Under the pieces are notes generated by a model, which had not been told where the DNA came from, searched no databases, and saw only the letters and a list, made by a program, of their open reading frames with translations. The translations under genes were made by a program, and so were the position numbers. A stretch of 64,000 nt of DNA from Strigamia acuminata (taxonomy: Eukaryota; Arthropoda; Chilopoda; Geophilomorpha; Linotaeniidae): positions 496,001 to 560,000 of the forward strand of contig OX442319.1 in the NCBI GenBank assembly GCA_949358305.1, in the 5' to 3' direction. Below are positions 38,955-51,700 of the stretch, piece after piece; within the stretch, counting starts at the first letter, position 1, and each line of letters starts with the position of its first letter.

Positions 38955-41004
38955 TCATTTACACTTGGTGCTCTTTTGACGTTTTTGGTATCTACGCATG
39001 CGGCGTGCCCACTCATCTTTCCATTCAATTACAATGCTTCTTTGATCAGCTTGTAAACCTGGCCGTCCTGATATACGTTCTTCTTTTCCCAAGATTAAGT
39101 AACGTCGATTAACACGCATTCGTGGACATTTGCACAATAAATCAGATTGGCGAACCCAAAGCATTTGATCTCCTCTACGCAGCCGAGATCCTTTAGCCAT
39201 TTTAAATATAGATACTACATTTATTGTAAATTTGATCCAATCGTCAACTGTTTCACGGCTCAAAACATTGGCATGGATTGCTGCAAGCATAAAAAAAAAT
39301 ATAATTGAAGTATCATAAAAACACAATGAATACTGTTACGCGTACAAACCGTTCCACTTATCGGCCAATCATATATTGGATTAATAAGTTAGTAAATTTC
39401 AACAATAGATGGCGGTGGTAGCAAACATTATCATTAGGTCGATCAATTAGATTAAAAGGGGGTAGTAAAAAATTTTAACCACCCAAGAGAGTCAATTTAC
39501 TCCTGGACTGAGAACTGAAATATACCCTGAGATTTCTATGCTAAAAGGATTGATATTGACCCGTATAAGGGAACGGCTGATATCACTCTTCGAATCATTA
39601 TAAAATAATAAGAGTTGGTCACATAAGAGTTAAAGTTAATTAGTGTTATTGAATTGTGTTTAATTGCAAAAGTGCATTTAACTTAATTTGCTTTCTTTTG
39701 TCATTAAAAAATAGTCTGTATAAATTTCAAATTATGTAAATAATATTTAAGATTTAGGACTCTGTATAATTCCAGACAATTGCTAGAATTGTCTGACTTT
39801 TGTAAACTTACATTTGAAAGCGATTGCGGATATACCTTCTTAGAAATTTCCCATTACCGTACTACCTTGAACAATGGCCGGGCGCAATTAAGCGCCGGCT
39901 CTTGATTAAGCGCCTGGCAACTGCCAGCCGAAAAACCAATAAGCGCCTGCCCCGAATAAACGCCGGGTTAACCGGAAAATATTTTAAAAACGGTTTTTAG
40001 TAGCCTTTTGGAGGAAACTTCGACGGACGAAACCTCAACAAACGAAATGTTCGGAGTCAGCAACTTTTTTTTTGGATAGAGGCCTGGCTTAAATAATCGC
40101 CTGGTTTTGAATAAGCGCCTGGCGGGCGAGTCGAAAAAAATATTAAACGCCTGGGCCATTGTTCCAGGCAGTACGGTAAATAAAAGGCAGTGGCTACGTT
40201 CATGTCCGACGTGAACGTATTATTTTCATGACGCTGTGATTGGCTGAGACCCATTGATGTCAATTCGTTTCCTCGCCGTAAGTTTTCTCAAATTTGATGT
40301 CTTCGAGGTTTTAGCTTCTCTTTTTCTTACAAGGGGGGTCGTAGACCCGCCTTGATCCCCCCCAGACCTAACCTTATCCGTTTTTGGCAAAGTCGACGAA
40401 ATGAGGATTTTCATCAATGTATTTCAATGCATCTGTCAACCAATCACAGCGCGTCATGAAAATAATACGTTCACGTCGGACATGAACGTAGCCACTTCGT
40501 AAATAAAAAGCGTTTAAGTTTAATCACGGAGTCATTATTTAAATTCCTTAAAATAAGTTATGTGCGTTGAACACAAACCCCCATAAACCATGTAACAACA
40601 CACTGCTGAAGTCATTTGGAAAAACAAAGGTTTACGGTACATGCACACTAACACTTTAATTTCATTGTTTTCTTCTACCATGACCTCTGAAGTTTCACTT
40701 AAAAATAAATTTGCATTCTGAACAGCATAATGCAATGCTGTTAAAAAGTTTAAGTGAGTGTAGATTTTAAAGCGAGTAAGTCATAAATAAAAAAAAACAA
40801 AAAATTAAATATGAAAATTAAATTTTGAACAAACTGCAGTGACATAACTGAACTAATGGTTCTTCAATTAAAATCAGTTAAATTTAAAGAATACCATGGC
40901 AACCACACAATTAAGTCACCCTCTCTGGCACTTACCGTAGTCACGTCGACAATATTTCTTCATATTCACTTGACGGCTTGAAGACTTGCATTCCCCACAA
41001 TCTC
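38955..41004 (-). CDS. Ntn: Netrin, last two exons
   Basis: Secreted axon-guidance protein. Exon 41004-40936 (69 nt; acceptor catgtag, donor gtaagt) encodes DCGECKSSSRQVNMKKYCRR. Exon 39280-38955 starts after the acceptor gcttgcag, joins in phase to read DY-AIHANVLSRE, and runs to TGA. It covers the C-terminal NTR module: WIKFTINVVSIFK, then LRRGDQMLWVRQSDLLCKCP, then YLILGKEE, then SIVIEWKDEWARRMRRYQKR and a Lys/Cys tail. Cysteine spacing and WARR are diagnostic of netrin. The laminin N-terminal and EGF exons should lie to the right; from 41280 on there are only mobile elements, so they must be beyond 64000. Two MITEs sit in the intron between these exons. Confidence 0.93.
39335..39853. other. 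Netrin intron segment, possible old LTR
   Basis: Begins TGTTACGCGTACAAACCG and carries an atagatggcggtgg block resembling part of the RT2 and RT3 LTRs (agatggcg). This may be a decayed solo LTR, but no end or target duplication could be fixed. Confidence 0.25.
39854..40179. mobile_element. MITE with TTACCGTACT ends
   Basis: Left end TTACCGTACTACCTTGAACA and reverse complement of right end TTACCGTACTGCCTGGAACA; 326 bp. The interior repeats AATAAGCGCCTGG-like motifs. Lies in the netrin intron. Confidence 0.8.
40186..40498. mobile_element. MITE with about 55-bp inverted ends, possible MULE type
   Basis: Inverted ends beginning GTGGCTACGTTCATGTCCGA and running about 55 bp. GTAAATAAAA is duplicated on both sides (40176-40185 and 40499-40508); a 9-10-bp target duplication is typical of Mutator-like elements. 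It inserted directly beside the preceding MITE. Confidence 0.75.
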
Positions 41005-41279
41005 CTACATGGAAAGAAAAATGAAAATTTTCCATGGAGCCTCTTGTATGCATTTTATGTCAAGATATGATTGATTATGTGCTGTGGATTTCACACGCGT
41101 TTTTTGGTTGTGTTTATGCTTGTGTGTCTTAACGATGGTTTTTATACATGCGGTGCAATGTCACATCACGTCGGCCTTATGATTAAATAGTGCGTTAATA
41201 TGTCGGCGTGTGTTACGTGTCGTATTGTTGTATTGTTGCAACGTATTTGTGTGAATTCAATGCAGATGTTTCGAATGCA
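41005..41279. other. Netrin intron before the retrotransposon nest
   Basis: No feature recognised other than the upstream part of the netrin intron, ending at RT3. Confidence 0.5.
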
Positions 41280-43343
41280 TGTGACGGTTACACTGTCATA
41301 CACTTTGCTAATTAAGGACGATTATTTCGTCAACAGATGGCGTTTTCGTGTTTAAGCGGTAATTTTAAATTTCGATCATTTTAAGCGATTTAATATATAA
41401 ATTATTATTTATATGTTAATCCACTTTGGTTTACACAGTTATTAAACATGTTAAATATGTTTTAATGTTGTTTTATTCAGTTTACTACATAATTCTATTG
41501 ACTTATGTATAAACTTCACACCTGGTGTAGATATCCCTCACTACCCACTGTGAGTAGAATTCCATTACGGATTATAGTCAAAGACTTAATCCGAAATGTA
41601 TCCTACGTATCTAGTCCCTAGGGAGGACCTAGTAGAAGACTATGTCCTGAGTATCCACTTTCTATGATCTAGGATTGGATGGATTTAGGTGCCCAGTGAT
41701 CCCATTGGATCAATGGACAGCCCATTCTTCGTTCCAAGTATATATTCCGTGTAGACCGGATATAACATGCTCTTGTCCTGTTTTCTGTTTTGCCACTTCT
41801 TACTTGAGCGCTTATTATACTTCACGTCGATCCAACAGTCCGTTGTAGAAATACCAGTTATTTAGTGTAAGAATCTAGAGTGGGTAGAAGACTCACAGAC
41901 TCACTGCCCGCCTCTTCATGCCAACATCCCGTTGTAGAAATCGTAAGTTTACTTGCATTTAAGTGTAGTATCTAGAGTGGGGTACAACCCACAGACACAC
42001 TCCCTCCGCTTCATGCCAACATTCCGTTGTAGAATGCAGAATCTAGAGTGGAGTAAAATTCACAGACGCATTGGTTACTTCACTCTAGATGCTACATTAC
42101 TAATGTAGCATCTAGAGTGGAGTATTCATTATTTCACAGACGCATTATCAGGATAACCGAGCGTAGTAATTTCCCGGTTATTCTCCCACCAGCCAGAACC
42201 GAGTGGAGCAATTTCCCGGCAATGGAAAACCCTTCCTGCGAGAAACTTCTGATTCAATTCGTTGTTGGACGATGGAACATCTTAATTATTATTTTGATGT
42301 TGATTGCACTTGGGGCAAAAATAGCTCGGCGCTATTTTAATTTATACTTTATTTTTCCAGTTATCTTATCTCGCTTCGTGAATATAATATCATGTGAAAT
42401 TCTATCGAATTTACATGAATATTTATTCAACTTGTTTTGTTACATCTTAACCGCGCTTTGCAATTATTATTCGCATAATAATTACAAGTGTGATGATTGC
42501 AGAAAAGTCAACCGTACCTCTCGGATATAATTCACCCAAGCCTAACCATTACACACCTTTCAGAACTAGCCCAGGAACCACGTAAAGCCATACTAAGATG
42601 ACATCTTTTACGTCCCGACAATAAGACCGTTACATATTCTTATTTGTTCGACTGAAAACCGCAAGTGATATTATTTTAGGGCTTTCGCCAACCGATTGTA
42701 TAGTTTAACTTGAAGTTAACTTAGCCATTTGTAGGCGTAGTTTTTATATAATTCCCATTCGTAATTGAAGAGTTGTGATGGCCTGTGCGCTGTCTAAATA
42801 ACTCGAAACACCGTTTTCTGCTTGGCGGATAAATCGGACACGCGTCCGCCATGTTTTATTACAAAAGTAAGTGTGTAACATAAAAACCCCGTTCAAGGCT
42901 GATTGCCCTCGGTTTCAAACACAATGAAATCATAGAACAAATCATTGTTTCAATACACTGACTTGTTCTTTACAGAAAGACAAAACTAATAGATAAAACA
43001 AACAGAACAACATAAACAATAACTGCTCATTTGAGCAGATGACAGGTTGTGTGTGTTGTCACGTAATAAGGGTCGGTTGCGGTACAAAACCAGCATTGGG
43101 ATTAAAATTCAGAATCAACCGACTGCGATACGGGACATCAACATGGCAACACACTGATTGCATTTATCCACAATATGCAATCCGATAATCTACGCGGATG
43201 CAAGGACAAACAGGAAAACGTCAACCTAACAGTAATAAACTGTCATATGATTTGAGAAATCACAAGCCTCCGTATTTTGCACTTTCACACGAGTTCTCGC
43301 TCTAATTTTCTAGCAATTGTATCTCGCAAAGTCAATTGTCACA
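41280..43343 (+). repeat. RT3 5' LTR, about 2064 bp
   Basis: TGTGACGG...GTCACA. TATA-like tatatatt at 41739-41746. Repeated units with tctagagtgg and ccgttgtagaa occur at 41840-42120. Blocks shared with the RT2 LTR include gtcctgagtatccact, gtcaaccgtacctctcgga and tattattttagggct. The start is inferred by analogy with RT2 since the second LTR is not visible. 42930-43120 resembles 24440-24640. Confidence 0.75.
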
Positions 43344-43345
43344 CG

Positions 43346-43363
43346 TGGAGGTTCCACCGAGAT
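43346..43363 (+). promoter_or_regulatory. RT3 primer binding site, tRNA-Gln type
   Basis: Same 18 bases as RT2 (TGGAGGTTCCACCGAGAT), two bases after the LTR end. Confidence 0.85.
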
Positions 43364-44678
43364 AAGTTGCAATTATTAAAGTGAACTCAGTGATCAAAGT
43401 GTAAAATTGGAAAAAATGAATTTTTGATTATTCTATACAGATATTATAATTAGAAAATTCCCGATTTTTTCTGGCAAAAATACTTTGTACTTTGTATAAT
43501 TTGAAAATTCTGAATTTTCCACGGAAAATCTAATTTTGATTTTATTAAATTTCTCAAGAATATTGTTGTTATATTTTGGAAACCTCGAAGCCATGAAATG
43601 TGATCAAAAAATTTGATGAACAATTTTGCTGGCTAAAAAACAAGAATTAATAAAAGTTTATTTTATTGTTCGGTTAACAATTCAACTATCTTGTTCTATT
43701 CAATGTTAAGGATTTAATTTTAATCCCTAAACAAGTTCAAGAATGTGTCAAGAACAACCAATCACGAAGCAGTTCTGAATGGTTCACCCAGATTGGGGAT
43801 TACTGAGAATTCTGGATTAAAAAATCGTCAGAAATTCTTCGATATCACCAATCACAGCAGGCTGTTGAACAAAGGAAATTTTCCGGAAGCTAGTTTGACG
43901 ACAGATACTTTAGCCACACCTGCTTTTCGACAGCGTGACCATCCAGTTGTGCCTTGTGACCAGTGCCAGTTGGACCATTCTTGACCGAACAACAGGACAG
44001 TTATAGCAGCAAAGGTTGTATCTTTTCAATTCATTTATCTAGTTTAAAGTTAAAGCGTATTTCATTCAAACGCTAGTTTTATTTTAAGTTTAGTTTTACT
44101 TTGCGTATTATTTCTTTCTCGAGTATTATGGCCCGTAGACCATTGAGAATACGTGGAGCACGTGGAATACGCGGTGGAAGACGTGGTGGTATGCGTGAAC
44201 CACGCCGGGAAGTAGTAGAATCCGGTTCGGAAGGACAGGGGGATGGAAATATTCCTAGAAATAATTCCAATTCCAATAGTTCTCGAACGGAACCGCTACC
44301 AATTCCAAATGATTTAGAGGTTTATTGTCGCCATTACCAATTGGAAGTGACGCAATTCTCAACTCTGTATGAAGCCCAACAATACACGGCGAATAACCGA
44401 CACGAAAGAGTTCGAGCTATTACGCCCGATGTAATTAACCAACGAGCAGACCGTTTCGATAGATCTGAATGGTGCTCGTTCTCCAGCAACGTACCGCTAC
44501 CAGCAGCTGCCTGGATGGCATATGTCTTCTGCTCGGGATAAAGGGGGACAGCAAAATTCTTTGCAATTTTCTGGTCCTCCTCAACTCTCACTTCCAGATA
44601 ATTCGTGGCAAACTACTGCCCCAGAAAGAGAGGGAAATTTTGGACAAAGGAATTTTTCTACTGAAACTACGAGAGATG

Positions 44679-44987
44679 TGTTGTGTGTTGTTGTAAAACT
44701 TATACAAACTTGTGCAAACAGTGGTTTGGAAAAACATCAGTTGTGAAAAGAATTAGACTCCATCTTTACAGGTATGAAACAAAACATCAAGTGAAGTTTA
44801 TTCATTGGTCATGTGACCTCTAACAATGGGAGCCACCTGTGAGCAACATATAAAGACTACATGTAAACAAATGCTGCGATTATTCACGTTAGCTAAATAC
44901 GAGCAGTAATATCGAACAACATGATAATACGATATAAATATACATATACGAGTACAATAGGCAATAAATACATATGATATTTTAACA
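44679..44987 (-). repeat. Copia-type element 3' LTR
   Basis: 309 bp. On its inner side the minus strand reads acgagggggccgat, the polypurine tract. Confidence 0.92.
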
Positions 44988-45017
44988 ATCGGCCCCCTCG
45001 TATTATCTCGCTTTGTA

Positions 45018-46235
45018 TCAAGCACGTAGAACGTTTAAATCGATCAAGAAACGACCACAAAATTGCATTAAGTCAGCCTTGTCGACCGACTTCGTGAAAA
45101 TATCTGCATGGTTAGACTTCGTGCCCACGTGGATAATTTGGAGATTATCTCTTTTGACAAGCTCCCTTATGAAGTGGTATCGGATGTCGATGTGCTTTGT
45201 TTTCCTATTTTCAACACAAGACTTTGTAAAATCGACTGTTGAAATGTTGTCGCACATGACACGATGAGAGAATCTGTCTGCCAATTTAGGAAAAATCTCG
45301 TGCAGGACATGAACAATCCAAATGTAGTCCTTAACAGTCTCCATAAGGACTACATATTCAGCCTCCATCGTTGACAGTGTCACGTTCCGTTGTTTGAAGG
45401 TTCTCCAGTAAATGGGTGTGCTGCCCAGTGTTACTAGTGTTCCTCCGACGGAAATTCGGTCGTCTCTGTTATTGGCATAATCGGAGTCACTATATCCAAT
45501 TACCTCGATCCGATCATTCGGGAACAACATTAATCCATGATTTCTTGTTGTTCTCAGGTAACTGAGTAGGTCCAGTAACGCAATCCAGTGATCCCACCCT
45601 AGATTCGATTGAAATTGACTCAAGATGTTGACCGCATAAGTCATATCGGGCCTTGTCCTCGATGCGATGAATGCCAAACATCCAAGTAAACTTTGATATG
45701 GAATTCCTTCCATAATTCTGAATTCATCGATCGTATTCGGACAATCTTGTTTCGTGAGGATAGTTGCCTTCGTCATCGGTTGGGATTGAATTTTCACACA
45801 GTCTAAATGGTTCTTGAACTTCAACAAGACTTTGTTTACGTACGATCTTTGGTGAAGAACCAATTGCTGTTTATACGAATAAAATTCGACTCCTAACAAC
45901 TTCTTTGTTTGTCCAAGAATCACCAAGTCAAATTGCGTTCCGATCATGTTGAGTATTTTTATCGCATCTTCGTATTGTTTACCAAAAACGACGATATCGT
46001 CAACGTAGACGATTAGATACGCAACATTTCCATACTTATAGACGCAATTGCACCAATTCACATGTTCCAGTCCTAGTTTCAATAAAGTCTCTTCCAGTTC
46101 TATGCCCCATTCTCTCCCAGATTGATGTAATCCGTATATCGCTCGGAGGAGCCTGCAGACATAGTTCTCCTTGCCTTCAGAAATGAAACCTTTTGGCTGA
46201 CGCATGTACACAGTCTTGTGCAATTTTGCGTAAAG
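45018..46235 (-). pseudogene. pol: Copia-type pol, part 2: RT catalytic half and RNase H
   Basis: Resumes after RT4 with KTVYMRQPKGF. Catalytic LIVYVDDIVVF (about 46000), RTRPDMTYAVNILSQF, then RNase H GYSDSDYANNRDDR and STMEAEY, ending HADIFTKSVDKADL and a stop at 45018. Intact apart from the interruption. Confidence 0.93.
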
Positions 46236-46239
46236 ATAC

Positions 46240-46709
46240 TGTCATGCGGTTGAGTCGCGTCGTCTGCCGACCGTCTCAAACCAGCACAAATGTTATTAGA
46301 GTTGTCAAAATCTATCACTAGACGGCGTACGTGATGGTGACATCACGGGCGAGTCAATTAGAACTAACTCAGGGGGGTGACTTGGGTATAAAAGAGCCAC
46401 TTGGACTCTTAGACCTCAGTCTTCCCAGGACTTCTAATGATTAATGTTTCAGCCAGTATATGGCATGATTAGTTTACAAATAAGAGAGAAGGTGTTATTC
46501 ATGTCTTTAGTCTTAATGTTTACTTTAGTTTTAGGTTTAGTTTTATGATTTCAATTAAGTTTATGTTTTGTAATTAAAGAATAAAAGAACATAGTTTATA
46601 TTTCAACCTAAACTCTGACTCCTGTTCATTTCACTCTTAGTTATTAAATGATGAGTAATAAACAACTTATAAGTTACGTGGTCATTATTGGCCAGTTGGC
46701 CACGTAACA
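46240..46709 (+). repeat. RT4 5' LTR
   Basis: TGTCATGCGG...GTAACA; TATA box tataaaag at 46387-46394; attaaagaataaaag near 46573 may be the poly(A) signal. Confidence 0.95.
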
Positions 46710-46712
46710 AAG

Positions 46713-46727
46713 TGGTGGAGATTGCGG
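46713..46727 (+). promoter_or_regulatory. RT4 candidate primer binding site
   Basis: TGGTGGAGATTGCGG, three bases after the LTR. It starts TGG as required; I cannot assign the tRNA. Confidence 0.5.
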
Positions 46728-47300
46728 TTTTCTTTTGAGACCCACTAATTGGTTGATAAAAGTAGTGAATAAGTAAAAGTTTACAGTAAAATCAGCCAAT
46801 TTTGTGCTAAAATTGAGAAGTTAGAGCTAAAAAACCCCCGTAAAAACTCAGTGAAAATAGTAGAAATTCTTATAAAATTTAGAAAGAGTGCAGATTAATT
46901 TGCATATTAGAGAAAATAAGAGTGAATCATAGAGTGACTCAGAGTTTGGAAGCAGTTTCTTAGTGAATAATTAATGAGATTGCATGGAATTAGATAATAC
47001 TTTGGATTAAATTGTTAAAGTTGTTTAAAAGTGTTGAATATTAAATATTTAGAGGGAAATAATTTTGATAATAATATATTTAATAAAGTTGTAATAAAAT
47101 AATTTTTTTTTTCTTCCAGTAAAGATTATATTGATTCTAGTGATGACTAATAGTAATATTTGTCTATTTTCAGGAAATTAGTGACATTGTTGTTAATATT
47201 TTGAATTTAAATTGGTGTTTGTGGATAATAAATTAAATTTATTTCAGGATTGTGTGTTGGCAAATTGTGGTTATTAGTGAATGTGTGAAGTGCATTATAG

Positions 47301-48725
47301 AGTAGTAAAAATAAAAATTATAGTGCAGTTCAAGGCTTAACAGTGGAGGAATCAGTAAAGCTTACACAAACACAAACGGATTGTCTGCTAGATTTACAAA
47401 ACCAAGAACTACAAAGGACAGTGGATAACCGTAATATCACAACTAAAAGAGGGAGTGGAAAAATAAAACACACTAAACCTGAAGTTATAGAGGAAGAACA
47501 AGTTGTTGAAATAAAACAAGAGGAACCAGTTGTTGAGATAAACCAAGAAGAGCATTTTCAAGACTCATTGTCCCAACAGGAACTTGATTCTTCTTCACCT
47601 TTGAAATTAATAAAGCCAAAATTGTTGCAATCAGTTTTTGAATTATTAACACCAATAAAGATACAAACACCTTTAGTAAATACTAATACTCAGGGATCCA
47701 CATCAAAAGGAACGAAATCCAAGATGGCGGACCCAATAGCAGTTCTAACTGACCTTTTTAAGAGTGTAATGATACAAAAGCGGGATGTTATTTGTTATGA
47801 CACCACAAAGGGAAATATTGACCAATGGCTAGTAGCGTATGAAGCCACAATAGGCACTGATGATGAGAGAGTTAAACATTTACCGTTAGCGTTAAAAACT
47901 GATGGACTGGCATGGTTTGTGGAGTTATTACAAAAGAATCCAACATGGACTTGGACCGAGTGGAAACCACAACTTGAAAAAAAGTTTCGTAGGGGCCAGG
48001 AAAATGTTTTAAATACTCTTCACTTCATGAGACACACAGAAGGAACAGCAGATGCCTATATGAAGAAAGTCTTGGCCGAATGTGCTTTTGTGTTGCCGGC
48101 ACTTACTGAAAAACAAAAAATTAATTATGTTTACCAAGGTTTGAAGCCGGCAATGCAGCAAATGATGGTGACAGTATTCCCGACTAAACTGGCAGAGATG
48201 GAACAAAGACTTAAGTTGTATGAGACTATGAAAGTCAAGGATCCAACGGATGTGCTGCTGTCACTTTTCAAAAAGGTAGTGGACGAAAAGGTGACTCCAG
48301 TAACAGCAGGTAAACTGAGTGGAACTGTAGTAACCCCATTAACCCACGATGAGCTTTTAGCTGAGAATGCAAGGTTGAGGCAACAGTTATTAGCTTTTGA
48401 GACAGAGGATCCGGAGTCTGAAGTACCCATCTTAATAGGAAGCCGGTGGTATGCACCAATGAAGCAAAGAGGTCAGAATTTTCAATACAAGAATTTTCAA
48501 GGAAGTATTAATAGAGGTGGTGGTCAAAATTACAATACTAATAATAACAACAATAGTAATGATAATAATACTCGTTCGTGCGGATGCTATCATCATTTTA
48601 GTTGCGAGTTCTATAATCCACCAAGGTACCAACAGGATAGAGGTGGTAATGCAGGAAGACCAAGAAGACGTAGAAGAGAAGGTCCTAATCCTACAGTCAA
48701 CACCCAACAGCAGACGGAAAACTAG
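47301..48725 (+). CDS. gag: RT4 Gag without a CCHC knuckle
   Basis: The frame is open from 47301. The first ATG is at 47724, but the upstream 141 codons look coding (Gln/Glu-rich, with repeated EEEQVVEIKQEE / EEPVVEINQEEH). Start by a near-cognate codon (GTG 47343) or from a spliced leader is possible. A capsid-like domain lies at about 47815-48240 (WLVAYEATIG, LAWFVELLQKNPTWTWTEW, YVYQGLKPAMQQMM). The C-terminus is Asn-rich, then has a Cys/His cluster (CGCYHHFSCEF) that is not CCHC, then a basic RPRRRRREG tail. It ends GAA AAC TAG; pol is in the -1 frame. Confidence 0.85.
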   Translation, partial: SSKNKNYSAVQGLTVEESVKLTQTQTDCLLDLQNQELQRTVDNRNITTKRGSGKIKHTKPEVIEEEQVVEIKQEEPVVEINQEEHFQDSLSQQELDSSSPLKLIKPKLLQSVFELLTPIKIQTPLVNTNTQGSTSKGTKSKMADPIAVLTDLFKSVMIQKRDVICYDTTKGNIDQWLVAYEATIGTDDERVKHLPLALKTDGLAWFVELLQKNPTWTWTEWKPQLEKKFRRGQENVLNTLHFMRHTEGTADAYMKKVLAECAFVLPALTEKQKINYVYQGLKPAMQQMMVTVFPTKLAEMEQRLKLYETMKVKDPTDVLLSLFKKVVDEKVTPVTAGKLSGTVVTPLTHDELLAENARLRQQLLAFETEDPESEVPILIGSRWYAPMKQRGQNFQYKNFQGSINRGGGQNYNTNNNNNSNDNNTRSCGCYHHFSCEFYNPPRYQQDRGGNAGRPRRRRREGPNPTVNTQQQTEN

Positions 48726-51700
48726 AGGATCGGCCACAAAGAAATTGTTACCATCCAAATAGAAGTAAGAAGAAGACGATAAGATGGAAAAAGGATAAGA
48801 TCATAATAATTGACGCAAAAATTTCGGAGTCATTGTTGGAAATCCCAGTAATTGTAAAGAATTTGGAAATAAAAGCAGTCATGGACACTGGAGCAAAAAG
48901 TAACCTTTTGAGTGAAGAAATAGCAGAAATGTTGCAGTTGAATTACACGCCTACCCCAAACATTAGATTGCGAGGAATAGGTAATGATTTAATAACTCCA
49001 GTGGGCAAGATAAATTTGAATATTCACATAGGACAATTGCAGTATGCAGTTGAAGTTTTGATAGTTAGAAATTTCAATTACCAGCTTTTATTGGGTGATC
49101 CATTCATGACATTTGCGAGATGTGTTGTCGATTATGACTTACAAAAAATCTTTGTGGGCCGAAATAGTGGAGTAGAAGCAGTTTTCCCGATGAATAAGAC
49201 ATATGTGGATCAGAATTATGTAGCAAGAGTGACAAAAAATATAGCAATTCCACCAATGCACGAATGCGTAGTTCCAGTTAATTTAAGTAAAGCTTTAACA
49301 ACAGAAATGTTTTTGGAACCTTTAGGTAATGTAATCGATAGGTTTGGAATTCTCTGTTGCAAGACATTGACGAGATTTGAGAACGGCAAAGGCGTAATTC
49401 GAGTGGCAAATCCAACATCAAAGTCCATATTTCTACAGGAGAAGTCTGCGATTGGTAAGGCACATTATATTATTGAAATTGGGTTGTTTGATGAAAAGCA
49501 AGTAAATTGCTTTGACTCTAACTCCTCAACTGCCAAAGGCATTGGAGGGTTGGATGAAAAGCAAGCACATTGCTTTGATTTTGACTCTTCAATAGCCAAA
49601 GACAAGATGAATAAGAGTCAACAAGAGCAGATAAAGCAGCTACTCCAGAAGAATAAGGACAGGTTTGCCATGTCAGATAAAGATTTAGGAAGAGTAACCA
49701 ACTTTAGCCATAAAATTGATACGGGCGACCATGACCCTATTCATTTGCAGCCGTATAGACGTTCAATCGCAGAAAAAGAAGTAGAAGCTGAGGAAACCAG
49801 AAAATTGTTAGAACAGGGAGTCATTAGGGAATCGGAAAGTCCCTGGAGTGCGCCAGTATTGCTCATCAAGAAAAGAGACGGCAAATGGAGGTTTTGTGTT
49901 GATTGGAGGAGGTTGAACGCGATTACAAAGAAAATGGTGTACCCACTGCCAAGGATAGATGACACGTTAGATCAACTAGCAGGGGCCCAGTTTTTCTCTA
50001 TGATGGATTTAATCCAAGGATACCATCAAGTGGAAATAAATGAACAAGATCGAGAGAAGACAGCGTTCACCACTTCAACCGGACACTATGAATTTAACGT
50101 CCTCGGAATGGGGTTATGTAATAGCCCAGCTGCGTTTCAAAAATTGATGAATAAAGTATTGGGCAACTTCCTGGGAAAGGTCTGTATAGCCTATCTTGAC
50201 GACCTTATAATTTTTTCTAAAACATTTGAACAACATTTACAAGACTTGGACTCAGTTTTCGAAAAACTGCGAATTGCGAACTTGAAGGTGAAGCTAAGTA
50301 AATGTACTTTCGGGACCAATACCATCCGGTATCTCGGACATGTGATTGATTCAGGAGGCATTTCACCAGATCCACGAAATCTCGAGTCAGTGGCAAAGTT
50401 TCCGGTGCCACGAAATGTCAAGCAATTAAGGGGATTTTTGGGTTTGTGTTCATATTATAGAAAATTCATTTTAGGATTTGCTGATATTTCCAAACCCTTG
50501 GTCAACCTTACGAAGAAAGACGAGAAATTCGACTGGGGACCGCCTCATGAAGAAGCATTTAAGCGACTAAGAACAGCTTTGGTAACGGTGCCTGTGCTGG
50601 CTCACCCCAATTTCGCACAGCCATTTATAATATCGACGGACGCTAGTGCCTACGGTCTGGGAGCTATCCTGAAGCAGAAGATCAACAATCAGGAGCACGT
50701 TATATGTTATGCAAGTAGGTTGCTGAGCCAAGCCGAACAAAACTATACCGCGACGGAAAGAGAATGTCTCGCCATATTGTTTGGCATAGAGAAGTATCGA
50801 CCTTACTTGTACGGGAAGAAGTTTACCATCATCACGGACCATTCAGCCCTGCAATGGCTGAAAAGCGTCAAGAATCCAAATGGTAGGTTAGCACGATGGA
50901 GTCTGCAATTGGTTGATTACGATTATGATGTACTGCATAAGTCGGGCAAGAAACACACAGATGCCGATGCATTAAGTAGAATTCCAGAAGAGGTGGGTGG
51001 AGAAGAAATCATAGAAATTCCTTCATTAGCTCTCGAGAATCTCAATTTGCCTGCTGAGCAGCGCAAAGATCAGAAGATTTTGGAAATCATCACAACCTTG
51101 CAGAAAAATGAGCAACTTCCGCGCAACAGAAGACGAACGCTAAAGCAATTCGTACTTCAAGGCGACACATTGTTTAAGAAGAAGAAATTTGATTCCTTAA
51201 ACACGGAAGAATTGTTGTATGTTCCGCAGCATTTACGCAGGTGCGTATTAGTTGAAATGCATGACGGTCTTACAGGAGCTCATTTAGGCCTTAACAAAAC
51301 GTGGAAGAGAATAAGAACAAGATTCTTCTGGCCTAAGATCTATAGGGACGTGAGGAATCACGTACTCTCATGTTCATCGTGTGCAAGTGCAAAAACTATG
51401 ACAACGCCACCAAAAGGATTGATGCAACCGTGGTCGACAGTGTCGAGACCGTTTGAAAGAGTCGCCATAGACACATTAGGAAGTTTTCCAACATCTGATA
51501 CAGGAAACAAGTATGTTTTCATTATTACGGATTATTTGTCACGCACTGCAATAGCTAGAGCAGCACCAGCTTGCACAGCTCTTGAAGCGGCGAAAGCACT
51601 TGTTTATGAAGTCATGGTGAAAGAAGGAAGCCCACGAGAGATTTTGAGTGATAAGGGAACAGAATACAGAAATGAGATGATTAAGGAGATATCTGCATTA

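Noticed and set aside
44798-45025. Minus-strand 75-codon frame, repeated at 59556-59813
   Set aside because: It is the sequence of the copia-type LTR and its edge, not a gene.
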